Below are positions 8,770-16,752 of a DNA stretch of 40,974 nt, piece after piece. The DNA lies in assembly GCA_947176345.1 (NCBI GenBank), contig CAMWQI010000005.1, positions 1 to 40,974 of the forward strand, in the 5' to 3' direction. Within the stretch, counting starts at the first letter, position 1; every line of letters starts with the position of its first letter. The DNA comes from an uncultured Ruminococcus sp. (lineage in GTDB: Bacteria > Bacillota > Clostridia > Oscillospirales > Ruminococcaceae). The notes beneath the pieces are model-generated. The model was given only the letters and a program-made list of their open reading frames with translations. It did not search any database and was not told the DNA's origin. The translations under genes and the position numbers were made by a program.

Positions 8770-8775
8770 ATTATA
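8770..8775 (-). promoter_or_regulatory. Probable -10 box of the protease operon
   Basis: TATAAT on the minus strand lies 35 bases before the protease start, but no good -35 hexamer sits 16-18 bases upstream. Instead two copies of a 20-base repeat (8791-8810 and 8813-8832) cover the -35 region, which would fit an activated promoter. Confidence 0.45.
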
Positions 8776-8790
8776 TCATAAGCGCAATAT

Positions 8791-8832
8791 AACACGCCAA
8801 ATCCAAAAAAGTAACACGCGAAATACAAAAAA
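8791..8832. repeat. Tandem pair of the dispersed AACACGCCAAAT motif
   Basis: AACACGCCAAATCCAAAAAA (8791-8810) is repeated at 8813-8832 with two changes, a period of 22 bases or about two helical turns. Related copies occur at 11630-11649 and 24890-24910. Confidence 0.65.
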
Positions 8833-8951
8833 TTTTGAAAATTGATTTTCCCTTTGAGTACACTGAATATTTTTATCATAGTTTTTTATAAGTTTCAGTA
8901 ATATTTCGGATTGTATGGACTATCTACTCATTTATTAAAACGTTTAAATAA

Positions 8952-8985
8952 GAATTGCCCGCACTTTTATGTACGGACATAATTC
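8952..8985 (-). terminator. Terminator hairpin of the TIM-barrel/acyl-CoA synthetase gene
   Basis: On the minus strand GTCCGTAC pairs with GTGCGGGC (two G-U) around a 6-base loop, with outer GAATT/AATTC pairing. The T-run afterwards is short, so termination may be partial. Confidence 0.5.
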
Positions 8986-8988
8986 TGT

Positions 8989-11496
8989 TTATGCTGTAAC
9001 TATATCTTCAGCTTTCTGAAGATTGAGTTTTTCCACAGCCTGCTCACGCATTTTGTACTTGAGAATTTTTCCGGCGGCATTCATGGGGAAACCGTCCACA
9101 AAGTCAACATATTTCGGACATTTATGTGAAGCCATTCCGGCACGGCAGAATTTCTTTATTTCAAGCGGAGTAGCCTTTTCGCCTTCTTTAAGAACTATGC
9201 AAGCCATTATTTCCTCACCGTAATCCTCCGACGGCACACCTATAACCTGAACGTCCTTTACTTTCGGATTTGTATAAATGTAGTCTTCAATTTCCTTAGG
9301 ATAGATATTTTCACCGCCACGGATAATCATATCTTTTATACGTCCGGTAATTTTATAATATCCGTCAACAGAACGACGACGGGCAAGGTCTCCGGTATGC
9401 AACCAACCTTGTGAGTCGATAGCGGCAGCGGTAGCCTCTGGCATTTTGTAGTAGCCTTTCATGATATTATACCCTCTTGCTACAAATTCACCGTCTGTAT
9501 CGTCAGGGAGTTCCTCATTTGTTTCGGGGTCAACGATACGGCATTCAACGCCGAAAATATTTCCGCCTACTGTATTCACACGCTGTTCCAGTGTATCGGT
9601 GGTCTTGCTCATCGTGGTAGCCGGTGATGCCTCTGTCTGACCGTATGTAATACAGATTTCTTTCATGTTCATTTTTTCAATGACTTCTTCCATAGTCTTT
9701 ATAGGACACGGAGAACCAGCCATTATGCCAGTACGCATATATGAAAAATCAGTCTTTGCAAAATCAGGGTGTCCGAGCATAGCAATAAACATAGTCGGTA
9801 CACCGTGGAAACAGGTTATTTTTTCCTTGTTTATGCAGGCAAGTCCCTTTCGTGGTGAAAACCTTGAAATCGGTGACATAGTAGTACCATGTGTGACAGA
9901 TGCCGTCATAGCAAGAACCATTCCGAAACAATGGAACATAGGCACTTGTATCATCATTCTGTCGGCAGTAGACAAATCCATACAGTCACCTATAGCCTTG
10001 CCATTATTTACGACATTATAGTGCGTAAGCATAACGCCCTTAGGAAATCCAGTAGTTCCGGAAGTATACTGCATATTGCATACATCATGAATATCAATTG
10101 TACGACGTATTTTTTCAACCTCACTGTATGGGATGTTCTTTGAAAGTTCCATAGCCTGTTCCCATGTATAACAGCCCTTATTTTCGGAGCTTACTGTAAT
10201 TACATTTTTAAGGAAAGGCAGTCTTTCAGAATGGAGTTGACCGACTTCACAGGTATCAAGTTCCGGACAAAGTTCTCTGATTATGTCAACATATTTAATA
10301 TCCTTTATTCCGTCAATCATTACAAGAGTGTTTGTATCGGATTGTCTTAAAAGATATTCAGCCTCATGGAGTCTGTATTCACTGTTCATGGTGACAAGTA
10401 CAGCACCTATTTTTGTAGTAGCCCAGAAAGTAATATACCACTGTGGAACGTTTGTCGCCCATATAGCTACATGGTCGCCTTTCTTGACACCCATTGCAAG
10501 CAATGACCGTGCGAAAGTATCAACATCATCACGAAATTCCGGATATGTTCTTGTGTAGTCAAGTTCAGTATATCGGAACGCGTACTGATTAGGAAATTCC
10601 TCACATATACGGTCAAGAATATCAGGGAATGTATAATTTATAATACGTTCCTTAGGCCATGGATATTTTCCGGTATTACGCATATTATTCTGGAGTGGGT
10701 GCTTATGTTTTGTCTGATATGGTCTCATAAATTCCGCAAACTGCGAGATTATTATTCCGGCTTCCGGCATATTATCGCCCTTATGCTTTACCCATTCAAG
10801 TGAGATATAACCGGTATAATTTATTGTTTCAAGGACCTTAATCATTTCCTTTACCGGAATGTTACCAACGTTTCCGCCGACATCAAGCACACTGTCCTTT
10901 ACATGAACGAATTTTATATATTCCCCGAGATTTGCCACTGTAGTTTCCGGAGACTCACCCATAAAACGATATGGGTGATGCATATCCCATAATACAGCGA
11001 TTTTCCGGCTTTTTACCCTGTCAATAATCCTTGCGAGACGTGCCGTATCACTGTAAACTCCTATCGTTTCAATAAGCAATGTTACATTGTACTTCTCTGT
11101 AATAGGAACAAGTTTTATAAGAGATTCAATAACACTTTCGTCATCAACGTCTTTGCCGGAATTGTTATTGTCATCTGCAAATATCCTTATATAAGGAGTA
11201 TTGAGTTTCTGTGCAAGCTTTGCATAAGCTTTTATTTCTTTTTCAGCGTCGTCGTATTTTGTGGTATCATTGAGGCAAGCTCTCGACGAAAGACAAGGTA
11301 TTTCAAGTCCAAGAGAATTTAATTTCTTTATCGTTTCAGACACTTTTGAATCACTGAACGGTACTGATTTTGCAGAAAAGTTCTCATCTCTTACTTCAAT
11401 ACCGTTGAATTTTAAGTCCTTAGCAATTGAGTAAATATCCGCCCATGACCATTCGGGACAGGCAAACGTTGAAAAACTTATTTTCAAATACATCAT
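8989..11496 (-). CDS. Fusion: sugar-isomerase-like TIM barrel + acyl-CoA synthetase (AMP-binding)
   Basis: The 835-residue protein joins two enzymes. Residues 1-262 are an AP-endonuclease-2/xylose-isomerase-like TIM barrel, beginning KISFSTFACPEWSW, with likely metal ligands Glu143, Asp171, His174, His198 and Glu234. Residues 285-832 are a complete AMP-binding acyl-CoA synthetase: P-loop YTSGTTGFPKG (about 477-487), YGQTEAS (618), a hinge around TGRIKDMIIRGGENIYP, and the C-terminal lysine in NAAGKILKYKMRE. The second half activates a carboxylic acid to an acyl-AMP then CoA thioester; its closest style is medium-chain FadD/YngI. The substrate of the barrel is unknown. AAAGGA touches the first ATG, so translation may really start at TTG 11487, nine bases away, giving (M)KISFSTF. 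It has its own promoter and appears monocistronic. No frameshift separates the halves. Confidence 0.88.
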   Translation of the reverse strand: MMYLKISFSTFACPEWSWADIYSIAKDLKFNGIEVRDENFSAKSVPFSDSKVSETIKKLNSLGLEIPCLSSRACLNDTTKYDDAEKEIKAYAKLAQKLNTPYIRIFADDNNNSGKDVDDESVIESLIKLVPITEKYNVTLLIETIGVYSDTARLARIIDRVKSRKIAVLWDMHHPYRFMGESPETTVANLGEYIKFVHVKDSVLDVGGNVGNIPVKEMIKVLETINYTGYISLEWVKHKGDNMPEAGIIISQFAEFMRPYQTKHKHPLQNNMRNTGKYPWPKERIINYTFPDILDRICEEFPNQYAFRYTELDYTRTYPEFRDDVDTFARSLLAMGVKKGDHVAIWATNVPQWYITFWATTKIGAVLVTMNSEYRLHEAEYLLRQSDTNTLVMIDGIKDIKYVDIIRELCPELDTCEVGQLHSERLPFLKNVITVSSENKGCYTWEQAMELSKNIPYSEVEKIRRTIDIHDVCNMQYTSGTTGFPKGVMLTHYNVVNNGKAIGDCMDLSTADRMMIQVPMFHCFGMVLAMTASVTHGTTMSPISRFSPRKGLACINKEKITCFHGVPTMFIAMLGHPDFAKTDFSYMRTGIMAGSPCPIKTMEEVIEKMNMKEICITYGQTEASPATTMSKTTDTLEQRVNTVGGNIFGVECRIVDPETNEELPDDTDGEFVARGYNIMKGYYKMPEATAAAIDSQGWLHTGDLARRRSVDGYYKITGRIKDMIIRGGENIYPKEIEDYIYTNPKVKDVQVIGVPSEDYGEEIMACIVLKEGEKATPLEIKKFCRAGMASHKCPKYVDFVDGFPMNAAGKILKYKMREQAVEKLNLQKAEDIVTA

Positions 11497-11524
11497 TCCT
11501 TTGCATTAATATTTATACAAAAAT

Positions 11525-11554
11525 ATTATAACATAAATCCGCACTGCTTGTCAA
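11525..11554 (-). promoter_or_regulatory. SigA-type promoter of the fusion gene
   Basis: The minus strand reads TTGACA, 18 bases, TATAAT, ending about 30 bases before the first ATG. Confidence 0.85.
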
Positions 11555-11567
11555 CCGGCAATAGTCC

Positions 11568-11603
11568 ATAAAAAAATACTCCCTATACTTTAACAGTATA
11601 GGG
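11568..11603 (-). terminator. Terminator of the PHP-YdcF operon
   Basis: On the minus strand CCCTATACT/AGTATAGGG (9 bp, 5-base loop) is followed by AGTATTTTTTT. It ends the transcript from the YdcF-like gene before the fusion-gene promoter. Confidence 0.88.
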
Positions 11604-11629
11604 AATATGCGAAATATCCGCCGTAATAT

Positions 11630-11649
11630 AACACGCCAAATCAAAAAAA
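11630..11649. repeat. Dispersed AACACGCCAAAT motif, copy 2
   Basis: The motif and its flank, AATATAACACGCCAAATC, match 8786-8803 exactly over 18 bases. It abuts the stop of the YdcF-like gene. Confidence 0.6.
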
Positions 11650-12426
11650 TTATTTACTGCCAAATACTGAATAGTAGGCTATTCCGAACCACTCACGCAC
11701 CCAGTAGACAGGAACAATATACCATGAAGTATATCCAGATATATTATAGGGGTCTATGCCGATATTCTTAGCTAACATTTCGGCACGGCACTGGTGAAAT
11801 GCATCTGTGACAAGAGTTATTTTTTCGGACAGACCCTCACGGGATATTATTTCCTGTGAGAATTTAAGATTTTCTTCTGTACTTGTTGACTTGTCTTCCA
11901 TGAAAATACGTTCCGGAGATATGCCATTTCCGGTGAGATATTCTTTCATGCACTGTGCCTCACTCATAACCTCATCACTGCCCTGTCCTCCGGAGACAAC
12001 AACATTTACAGTATTATGTTCCAAAAGATATTCACAGGCACAGTCAAGACGACGTTTCAGCATTAAACTTGGTCTGCCGTCCTTGACCTTACAACCCAGC
12101 ACAACAAGTGTAGTATTTTCGTCGGGCGGTGGGTCATCTGCTGACTTTACCATGAAAACACTTATGACTATGGCAAGCACAGCACATATACTTATAATTA
12201 AAGTTATTATACTGATAAATATTTTTCCAATGGAAGTATTCCAGATATTTTTTATCAATTCTGTAAACGGTTTCCAGAATGTGAATATTCCGGTCATAAT
12301 GCCCGATACAATTATACCGACAGCATTTCCGATATTGAATATTCCCATAGGTACAGGAGCAATGAATATAAAAAGCAGTCCCAGTGAAATAATCAGCGGA
12401 ATAATTTTAACGTCCATATTTTTCAA
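11650..12426 (-). CDS. YdcF/SanA-type DUF218 membrane protein
   Basis: The 258-residue protein has three N-terminal hydrophobic segments (about 7-25, 30-50, 68-92) and a DUF218 domain: TLVVLGCKVKDGRPSLML, VVVSGGQGSDEVMSEAQ, DKSTSTEENLKFS, and LVTDAFHQCRAEMLA. DUF218 proteins (SanA, ElyC, YdcF) act around envelope assembly; their exact reaction is not settled. The best start is TTG at 12426, because GGAG lies seven bases ahead, overlapping the stop of the PHP gene; the next ATG (12417) is too far from it. The 10-base gap makes it an operon partner of the PHP phosphoesterase. A terminator follows. Confidence 0.85.
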   Translation of the reverse strand: MKNMDVKIIPLIISLGLLFIFIAPVPMGIFNIGNAVGIIVSGIMTGIFTFWKPFTELIKNIWNTSIGKIFISIITLIISICAVLAIVISVFMVKSADDPPPDENTTLVVLGCKVKDGRPSLMLKRRLDCACEYLLEHNTVNVVVSGGQGSDEVMSEAQCMKEYLTGNGISPERIFMEDKSTSTEENLKFSQEIISREGLSEKITLVTDAFHQCRAEMLAKNIGIDPYNISGYTSWYIVPVYWVREWFGIAYYSVFGSK

Positions 12427-12436
12427 TAATAATCTC

Positions 12437-13273
12437 CTATTTCATTTTTGCAGAAAGTTTAAGTATACGGTCAAGATTTTCCTTTGTAGTGGTTTCACTT
12501 CCTAAATGGGTAGGGACATTGTTATAAAGCCCGTGGAAATCTGAACCGCCTGTCTCAATGAGTTCATAGCGGTCGGCAATAGCTGAAAGTTCATGGCGGT
12601 AGTTTTCGTCGGCTGACCAGTGATTGACTTCCACGCCGTCGATTTTGCCTTTCTGTGAGAGTTCCTCTAAAAGCTCCACACTGTCATAGAGTGCAGGATG
12701 TGCCATTACAGCCACGCCCTTTGCGGTATGAATAAGGTCAATTACAAAATTTACATCAGGATATTCACGTTCAACGTAACAAGAGCCTTTTTCACGGTTA
12801 AATAACTCACTGTCAAGACTTCCGTAAAATTCCAGTGCGTATCCGTAATCAATCAAAGTACGCATAATATGTTGTTTGAAAATACTTTTAGATGCAGTAG
12901 TATGTTTAAGAATGCTTTCCATAGTAATGGGATATTTTTCCATTACTTTAGAAATCATTTCTTTTGAGCATTCTTTTCTTATCTCACATGATTTGAGACA
13001 AAGTCCCTCCAGTCTGTCGGGTTTACGGGGAGCATAACAAAGTATATGGACTTTTCTACTCCGTTTCTTGTCCCATGCAGAAAGTTCAACGCCTTTAAGA
13101 ATATTCACTCCGGCACGTTCACCAAGAATGCTTGCCCGTGAAAATGATGCCATAGTGTCGTGGTCGGTAATGGACAACCATTCTATATTGGTACGTTTAG
13201 CCTGTTCGATAACATCTTCAATGCCCATAGAGCCATCGGAAAGTTTAGTGTGACAATGTAAATCGCAAATCAT
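12437..13273 (-). CDS. PHP-domain phosphoesterase (TrpH/YciV-like)
   Basis: The 278-residue cytosolic enzyme belongs to the polymerase-and-histidinol-phosphatase (PHP) family. Metal-binding motifs are DLHCHTKLSDGS (His6, His8, Asp13), SITDHDT (Asp37, His38), KGVELSAW, MAHPAL and GGSDFHG. The layout matches TrpH/YciV proteins, some of which remove phosphate from 3',5'-nucleoside bisphosphates or act as a 5' exonuclease in RNA maturation; which applies here is unknown. The start is the ATG at 13273, seven bases after AGAGGA; the extra eight codons upstream lack a binding site. It heads a two-gene operon with the YdcF-like gene and has its own promoter. Confidence 0.87.
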   Translation of the reverse strand: MICDLHCHTKLSDGSMGIEDVIEQAKRTNIEWLSITDHDTMASFSRASILGERAGVNILKGVELSAWDKKRSRKVHILCYAPRKPDRLEGLCLKSCEIRKECSKEMISKVMEKYPITMESILKHTTASKSIFKQHIMRTLIDYGYALEFYGSLDSELFNREKGSCYVEREYPDVNFVIDLIHTAKGVAVMAHPALYDSVELLEELSQKGKIDGVEVNHWSADENYRHELSAIADRYELIETGGSDFHGLYNNVPTHLGSETTTKENLDRILKLSAKMK

Positions 13274-13347
13274 AAAGAAATCCTCTTTTCTGTGCATATT
13301 ATATACAAAAAAACAACAGTTTATTTTTTTGATATAGTTTTATCTAT

Positions 13348-13376
13348 ATTATATCATATTTCTATGAAGATTTCAA
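13348..13376 (-). promoter_or_regulatory. SigA-type promoter of the PHP-YdcF operon
   Basis: The minus strand reads TTGAAA, 17 bases, TATAAT, about 75 bases before the PHP start. Confidence 0.78.
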
Positions 13377-13435
13377 GTATTTTATGCATTTTTCACCTAT
13401 TTAACACTTTTTCCGGAATTTTCAAATTATATATT

Positions 13436-14263
13436 TTAATTATTACAGAATGCGGAATATAATTCTCCCTTTTTAAATCCGGATTCTTTAGCAACAGCCT
13501 TGCAAGCGTCAGTAGGTTTTTCACCCATTTCAACAAGTTTTTTAACCTGCTCCACAGCACTTTCAAGAGTTATTTTTTCGTCTGATTTTGTTTTTCCTTC
13601 CATGACAAGCACAAACTCTCCACGTGGTTCATTTACATTGTAGTAGTCTAATGCCTCACCTAAAGTCATTCTCAATACTTCTTCGTGAATTTTGGTAAGT
13701 TCACGACACAGGGAAATTTTTCTTTCTTCACCGAAAAAATCCGCTAAACATGACAAAGTATTTTTAAGTTTGTGGGGAGCTTCATAGAATACAATAAGTC
13801 CGGTTTCGTCTTTCAGGAGTTCAAGACGTTCAGAACGTTCTTTCTTATTCACGGGCAGAAAACCTTCAAACATGAAACGTCTTGTATCAAGTCCGGAAAC
13901 AGCCACAGCCGATACTACGGCACTTGCCCCCGGAACTACCTTGACTTCAATATTATTTTCGGCACAGAGTTTAACAAGAACTTCACCAGGGTCGGAGATA
14001 CAGGGCATTCCGGCATCAGTGACAATGCCACAGTTTTCGCCGTTCATGAGACGTTCAATAATTCGCTGTGCATCGGCTTTTGTGCTGTGTTCATGGAAAC
14101 TGACAAGCTGTTTTTTTATTTCATAATGATTAAAAAGTTTAAGTGTAACTCTTGTATCTTCCGCACATATAAAGTCAACGTTTTTCAGGGTGTCAAGCTG
14201 GCGGATTGTTATATCCTCAAGATTTCCTATCGGTGTGCCTATGACATAAAATATACCACTCAT
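13436..14263 (-). CDS. rsmI: 16S rRNA (cytidine-1402-2'-O)-methyltransferase RsmI
   Basis: RsmI methylates the ribose of C1402 in the 16S rRNA decoding centre using S-adenosylmethionine. Family signatures are IFYVIGTPIGNLEDIT at residues 4-19, ICAEDTR, LVSFHEHS, GIVTDAGMPCISDPG, VPGASAVVSAVAVSGL, and VFYEAPHKL; 275 residues is typical. AAAGGA precedes the ATG with normal spacing. It is the last gene of the run, three bases after the methyltransferase gene; the yabB-yabC (rsmI) pairing is conserved in Bacillus. No clear terminator is visible in the following 60 bases, which reach the promoter of the next operon. Confidence 0.96.
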   Translation of the reverse strand: MSGIFYVIGTPIGNLEDITIRQLDTLKNVDFICAEDTRVTLKLFNHYEIKKQLVSFHEHSTKADAQRIIERLMNGENCGIVTDAGMPCISDPGEVLVKLCAENNIEVKVVPGASAVVSAVAVSGLDTRRFMFEGFLPVNKKERSERLELLKDETGLIVFYEAPHKLKNTLSCLADFFGEERKISLCRELTKIHEEVLRMTLGEALDYYNVNEPRGEFVLVMEGKTKSDEKITLESAVEQVKKLVEMGEKPTDACKAVAKESGFKKGELYSAFCNN

Positions 14264-14266
14264 AAA

Positions 14267-14986
14267 TTATTCCTTTCCCGTGCTGTAAATTCTTTGCAGT
14301 TCGTCCGAAAAGCCGTTTTCGTTACGGATATATAGCTGTGGTTCAATCTGCATGAATGGTTTAGAACCTTTTTTTCCCTCTATCAGAAAAAGCCATGGTG
14401 CAGACTCTGGATTTTTTGAAACAAAACGTATTCTTTTCGGTTCTATGCCGTTGTTACGCATGGCACAGATAACGTCCGCAAGACGTTCAGGACGATTGCA
14501 GATACAAAGTCTTCCACCGAATTTAAGGAGTTTTCCGGCACAACGGCATACATCATCTATGTTGCACATAATTTCGTGACGGGCTATTTTCTGTGCAGTA
14601 ATGGCACTTTCAAAACCGGTATTTACGGCTTTATATGGTGGATTACAAGTCACAAGGTCAAGCCGTCCGAATGGTGCGTTTTCCCATAATTCTTTCATAT
14701 CTGCACATATCGGTACTATTCCAGTGACTTGACTTTTTTCAATTCCGGCTTTTAACTGTTCAATTGCCCCCTCCTGAATATCGATGGCATATATTATTTC
14801 AGGTGGTAATTTTTTCTGCATGATAAGTGGAATTATGCCACAGCCTGTGCCTAAATCGCATACCTTGTCTTTCTGACGATACTGTGAGAAGTCCGCCAGT
14901 AAAAATGCGTCTGTTCCGAAACGGTGTTCAGTGCTTGCACAAACAAATATTTTATCGGTGAGTTTTTCATATTTGTAATCTGTCAT
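14267..14986 (-). CDS. tRNA1(Val) A37 N6-methyltransferase family protein (TrmN6/YabB)
   Basis: This is a class I SAM-dependent N6-adenine methyltransferase. It starts with TEHRFGTDAFLLADF, contains the SAM loop CDLGTGCGIIPL (residues 43-54), and the catalytic NPPY at 115-118 that marks N6-adenine methylases. Length (239) fits the COG4123 group, whose E. coli member modifies A37 of tRNA1(Val); the Gram-positive target is not assured. Its start overlaps the mnmA stop by four bases (ATGA), and it abuts rsmI, as with yabB and yabC in Bacillus. Confidence 0.88.
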   Translation of the reverse strand: MTDYKYEKLTDKIFVCASTEHRFGTDAFLLADFSQYRQKDKVCDLGTGCGIIPLIMQKKLPPEIIYAIDIQEGAIEQLKAGIEKSQVTGIVPICADMKELWENAPFGRLDLVTCNPPYKAVNTGFESAITAQKIARHEIMCNIDDVCRCAGKLLKFGGRLCICNRPERLADVICAMRNNGIEPKRIRFVSKNPESAPWLFLIEGKKGSKPFMQIEPQLYIRNENGFSDELQRIYSTGKE

Positions 14987-16059
14987 TTTGCAGTGCCTCC
15001 CCCCACGACAATATCCCCATCATAGAAAACAACCGCCTGACCGCTTGCCACTGATTTTTGCGGAGTTTCAAACGTAATTTTACACTCATTATTTCCGATA
15101 GGGGTTACAAGTCCATATTCACCATGCTGGCTGTATCGGGTTTTTATAAGGAAAGTTTCTTCACTTTTCAGTTCCGGTACTGATATTAAGTTAACGTTTT
15201 CAACAATAAATGAAAATATTTTCAGGTCATCTTTATCACCAAGGGTGACCGTATTTGTCGAAATATCCTTTTTTATGACGTATGCCGGTTTTCCGAGAGC
15301 TATGCCAAGCCCTTTCCTCTGTCCGATAGTATAGTTAATAATTCCCTTATGCTCACCGAGAATTTTTCCATTCATATCCACAAATGTTCCACGTGGAACA
15401 TTTTTCCCCGTAAATTTTTCTATGAAAGAAACATAATTCCCGTCCGGCACAAAGCATATATCCTGACTATCCGGCTTTTTTGAGTTGACAAGACCGGCTT
15501 TTTCGGCTATTTCGCGAACTTCAGATTTTTCAAGATTTCCGAGCGGAAATAATGTATGTTTTAACTGTTCCTGTGTAAGCGAATAAAGAAAATATGTCTG
15601 GTCTTTGCTCCTGTCTTTCGGACGTTTTAGCAGATAACGCCCCGTTTTTTCGTCATATTCGTTAATGGCATAATGTCCGGTGGCTATGTAATCATAATCA
15701 AGTTCCAACGCCCGACGGAGCATTCTGTCAAATTTGATATATTTATTGCAGTCAATACATGGATTTGGAGTATGTCCGTTAAGATAGTAACTTACAAATT
15801 TTTCCATAACGCACTCACGGAAACTATCTTTAAAATTGAAAACAAGATGTTCAAATCCCAAACGATAAGCCACACTCCTTGCATCTTCAACGTCTGATAA
15901 GGCACAACAAGTTTTACCGTCTTTTTCAGCCTGTACAATGTCATCATCGCTAAAAAGTTTCATTGTAACGCCCATTACGTCATAGCCCTGCTCCCTTAGC
16001 AGAAGTGCCGATACAGAACTGTCCACTCCTCCGCTCATGCCTACCATAACTTTTTTCAT
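14983..16059 (-). CDS. mnmA: tRNA-specific 2-thiouridylase MnmA
   Basis: MnmA puts sulfur on C2 of the wobble uridine (U34) of Lys, Glu and Gln tRNAs, using ATP to adenylate the base and a persulfide from a cysteine desulfurase. The ATP pyrophosphatase loop GMSGGVDSS is at residues 7-15; the catalytic cysteines are Cys101 in TPNPCIDCN and Cys202 in SQDICFV; DQTYFLYSL and GQRKGLG are also diagnostic. Its 358 residues are full length. AAGGA about 12 bases ahead supports the start. It lies inside the translation-related run and is coupled to the next methyltransferase. No nifS/iscS gene is adjacent. Confidence 0.97.
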   Translation of the reverse strand: MKKVMVGMSGGVDSSVSALLLREQGYDVMGVTMKLFSDDDIVQAEKDGKTCCALSDVEDARSVAYRLGFEHLVFNFKDSFRECVMEKFVSYYLNGHTPNPCIDCNKYIKFDRMLRRALELDYDYIATGHYAINEYDEKTGRYLLKRPKDRSKDQTYFLYSLTQEQLKHTLFPLGNLEKSEVREIAEKAGLVNSKKPDSQDICFVPDGNYVSFIEKFTGKNVPRGTFVDMNGKILGEHKGIINYTIGQRKGLGIALGKPAYVIKKDISTNTVTLGDKDDLKIFSFIVENVNLISVPELKSEETFLIKTRYSQHGEYGLVTPIGNNECKITFETPQKSVASGQAVVFYDGDIVVGGGTAK

Positions 16060-16087
16060 AATATAATCACGTCCTTATATAAAATCA

Positions 16088-16104
16088 GGCGAACAGTGTT
16101 CGCC
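16088..16104 (-). terminator. Possible hairpin after the HAD gene
   Basis: GGCGAAC/GTTCGCC (7 bp, 3-base loop) starts directly at the HAD stop codon, followed by TGATTTTA on the minus strand. It may attenuate transcription into mnmA. Confidence 0.45.
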
Positions 16105-16752
16105 TTAAAGAATATCTTTAATTTCAATAATTCTATTAAAATAATAATCTGAAATTTTAATTATACTGTCACTGTCGTTTCCCGAAAGATTATCATATAC
16201 ACCCGCTGTCATGAATCCGGCACGGACTGCCGTTTCTATGCAATGCAGTGAATCCTCAACAATAAGTACATTTTCCGGAGCAAATCCCATAATTTCCGCA
16301 CATTTCATATACATATCAGGAGTTTTTTTGCCTTGCGGATATTCCGCTACAGTAAGCAGAAATTTCATTCTTTCATATATTCCGAGACGTTTTAAAGCAG
16401 TTTCCGCAAGGTTTTTATATGTGACAGTAGCCACACCATACGGAATACCCTGTAAATCAAGGAAATCAAGCAATTCAATAACGCCTGTTTTCAACGGAAT
16501 ATTATAAAAATATTCATGTTGTACTATTTCTTCAATTCGTTGTATTGTATACTCAACAGTGCATTCAAGCCCGAACTCACTTATAAATAATTCAGATGCC
16601 TTATCAATAGTGAGTTTTTTTACACGGTCTGAAATATCTTCCGGTGGATTTTCAATGCCATTTTCCCTTAGAAAAGTCCTGTCGGTTTCGCACCATACAT
16701 TCATTGAGTCAATCAAAGTGCCGTCAAGGTCAAATATTATCCCTTTAATCAT
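16105..16752 (-). CDS. HAD-superfamily phosphatase (phosphoglucomutase-like)
   Basis: This 215-residue HAD hydrolase opens with the nucleophile motif IIFDLDGTLIDSM (the two Asp at 8 and 10). A helical cap follows, then VATVTYKNLAETALKRLGI, the lysine region around PQGKKTPDMY, and the metal motif VLIVEDSLHCIETAVRAGF. It resembles the beta-phosphoglucomutase/phosphoglycolate phosphatase group, but substrate cannot be read from sequence. The start is ATG 16752 preceded by GGAAG; the longer frame upstream is really the end of the C39 gene. The two genes overlap by eight bases. Confidence 0.87.
   Translation of the reverse strand: MIKGIIFDLDGTLIDSMNVWCETDRTFLRENGIENPPEDISDRVKKLTIDKASELFISEFGLECTVEYTIQRIEEIVQHEYFYNIPLKTGVIELLDFLDLQGIPYGVATVTYKNLAETALKRLGIYERMKFLLTVAEYPQGKKTPDMYMKCAEIMGFAPENVLIVEDSLHCIETAVRAGFMTAGVYDNLSGNDSDSIIKISDYYFNRIIEIKDIL

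Noticed and set aside
11807..12505. Plus-strand open frame of 232 codons opposite the YdcF-like gene
   Set aside because: It has no family motifs and spans two well-supported minus-strand genes.
13772..14335. Plus-strand open frame of 187 codons opposite rsmI
   Set aside because: It lies antisense to an unambiguous rsmI and has no start signal.
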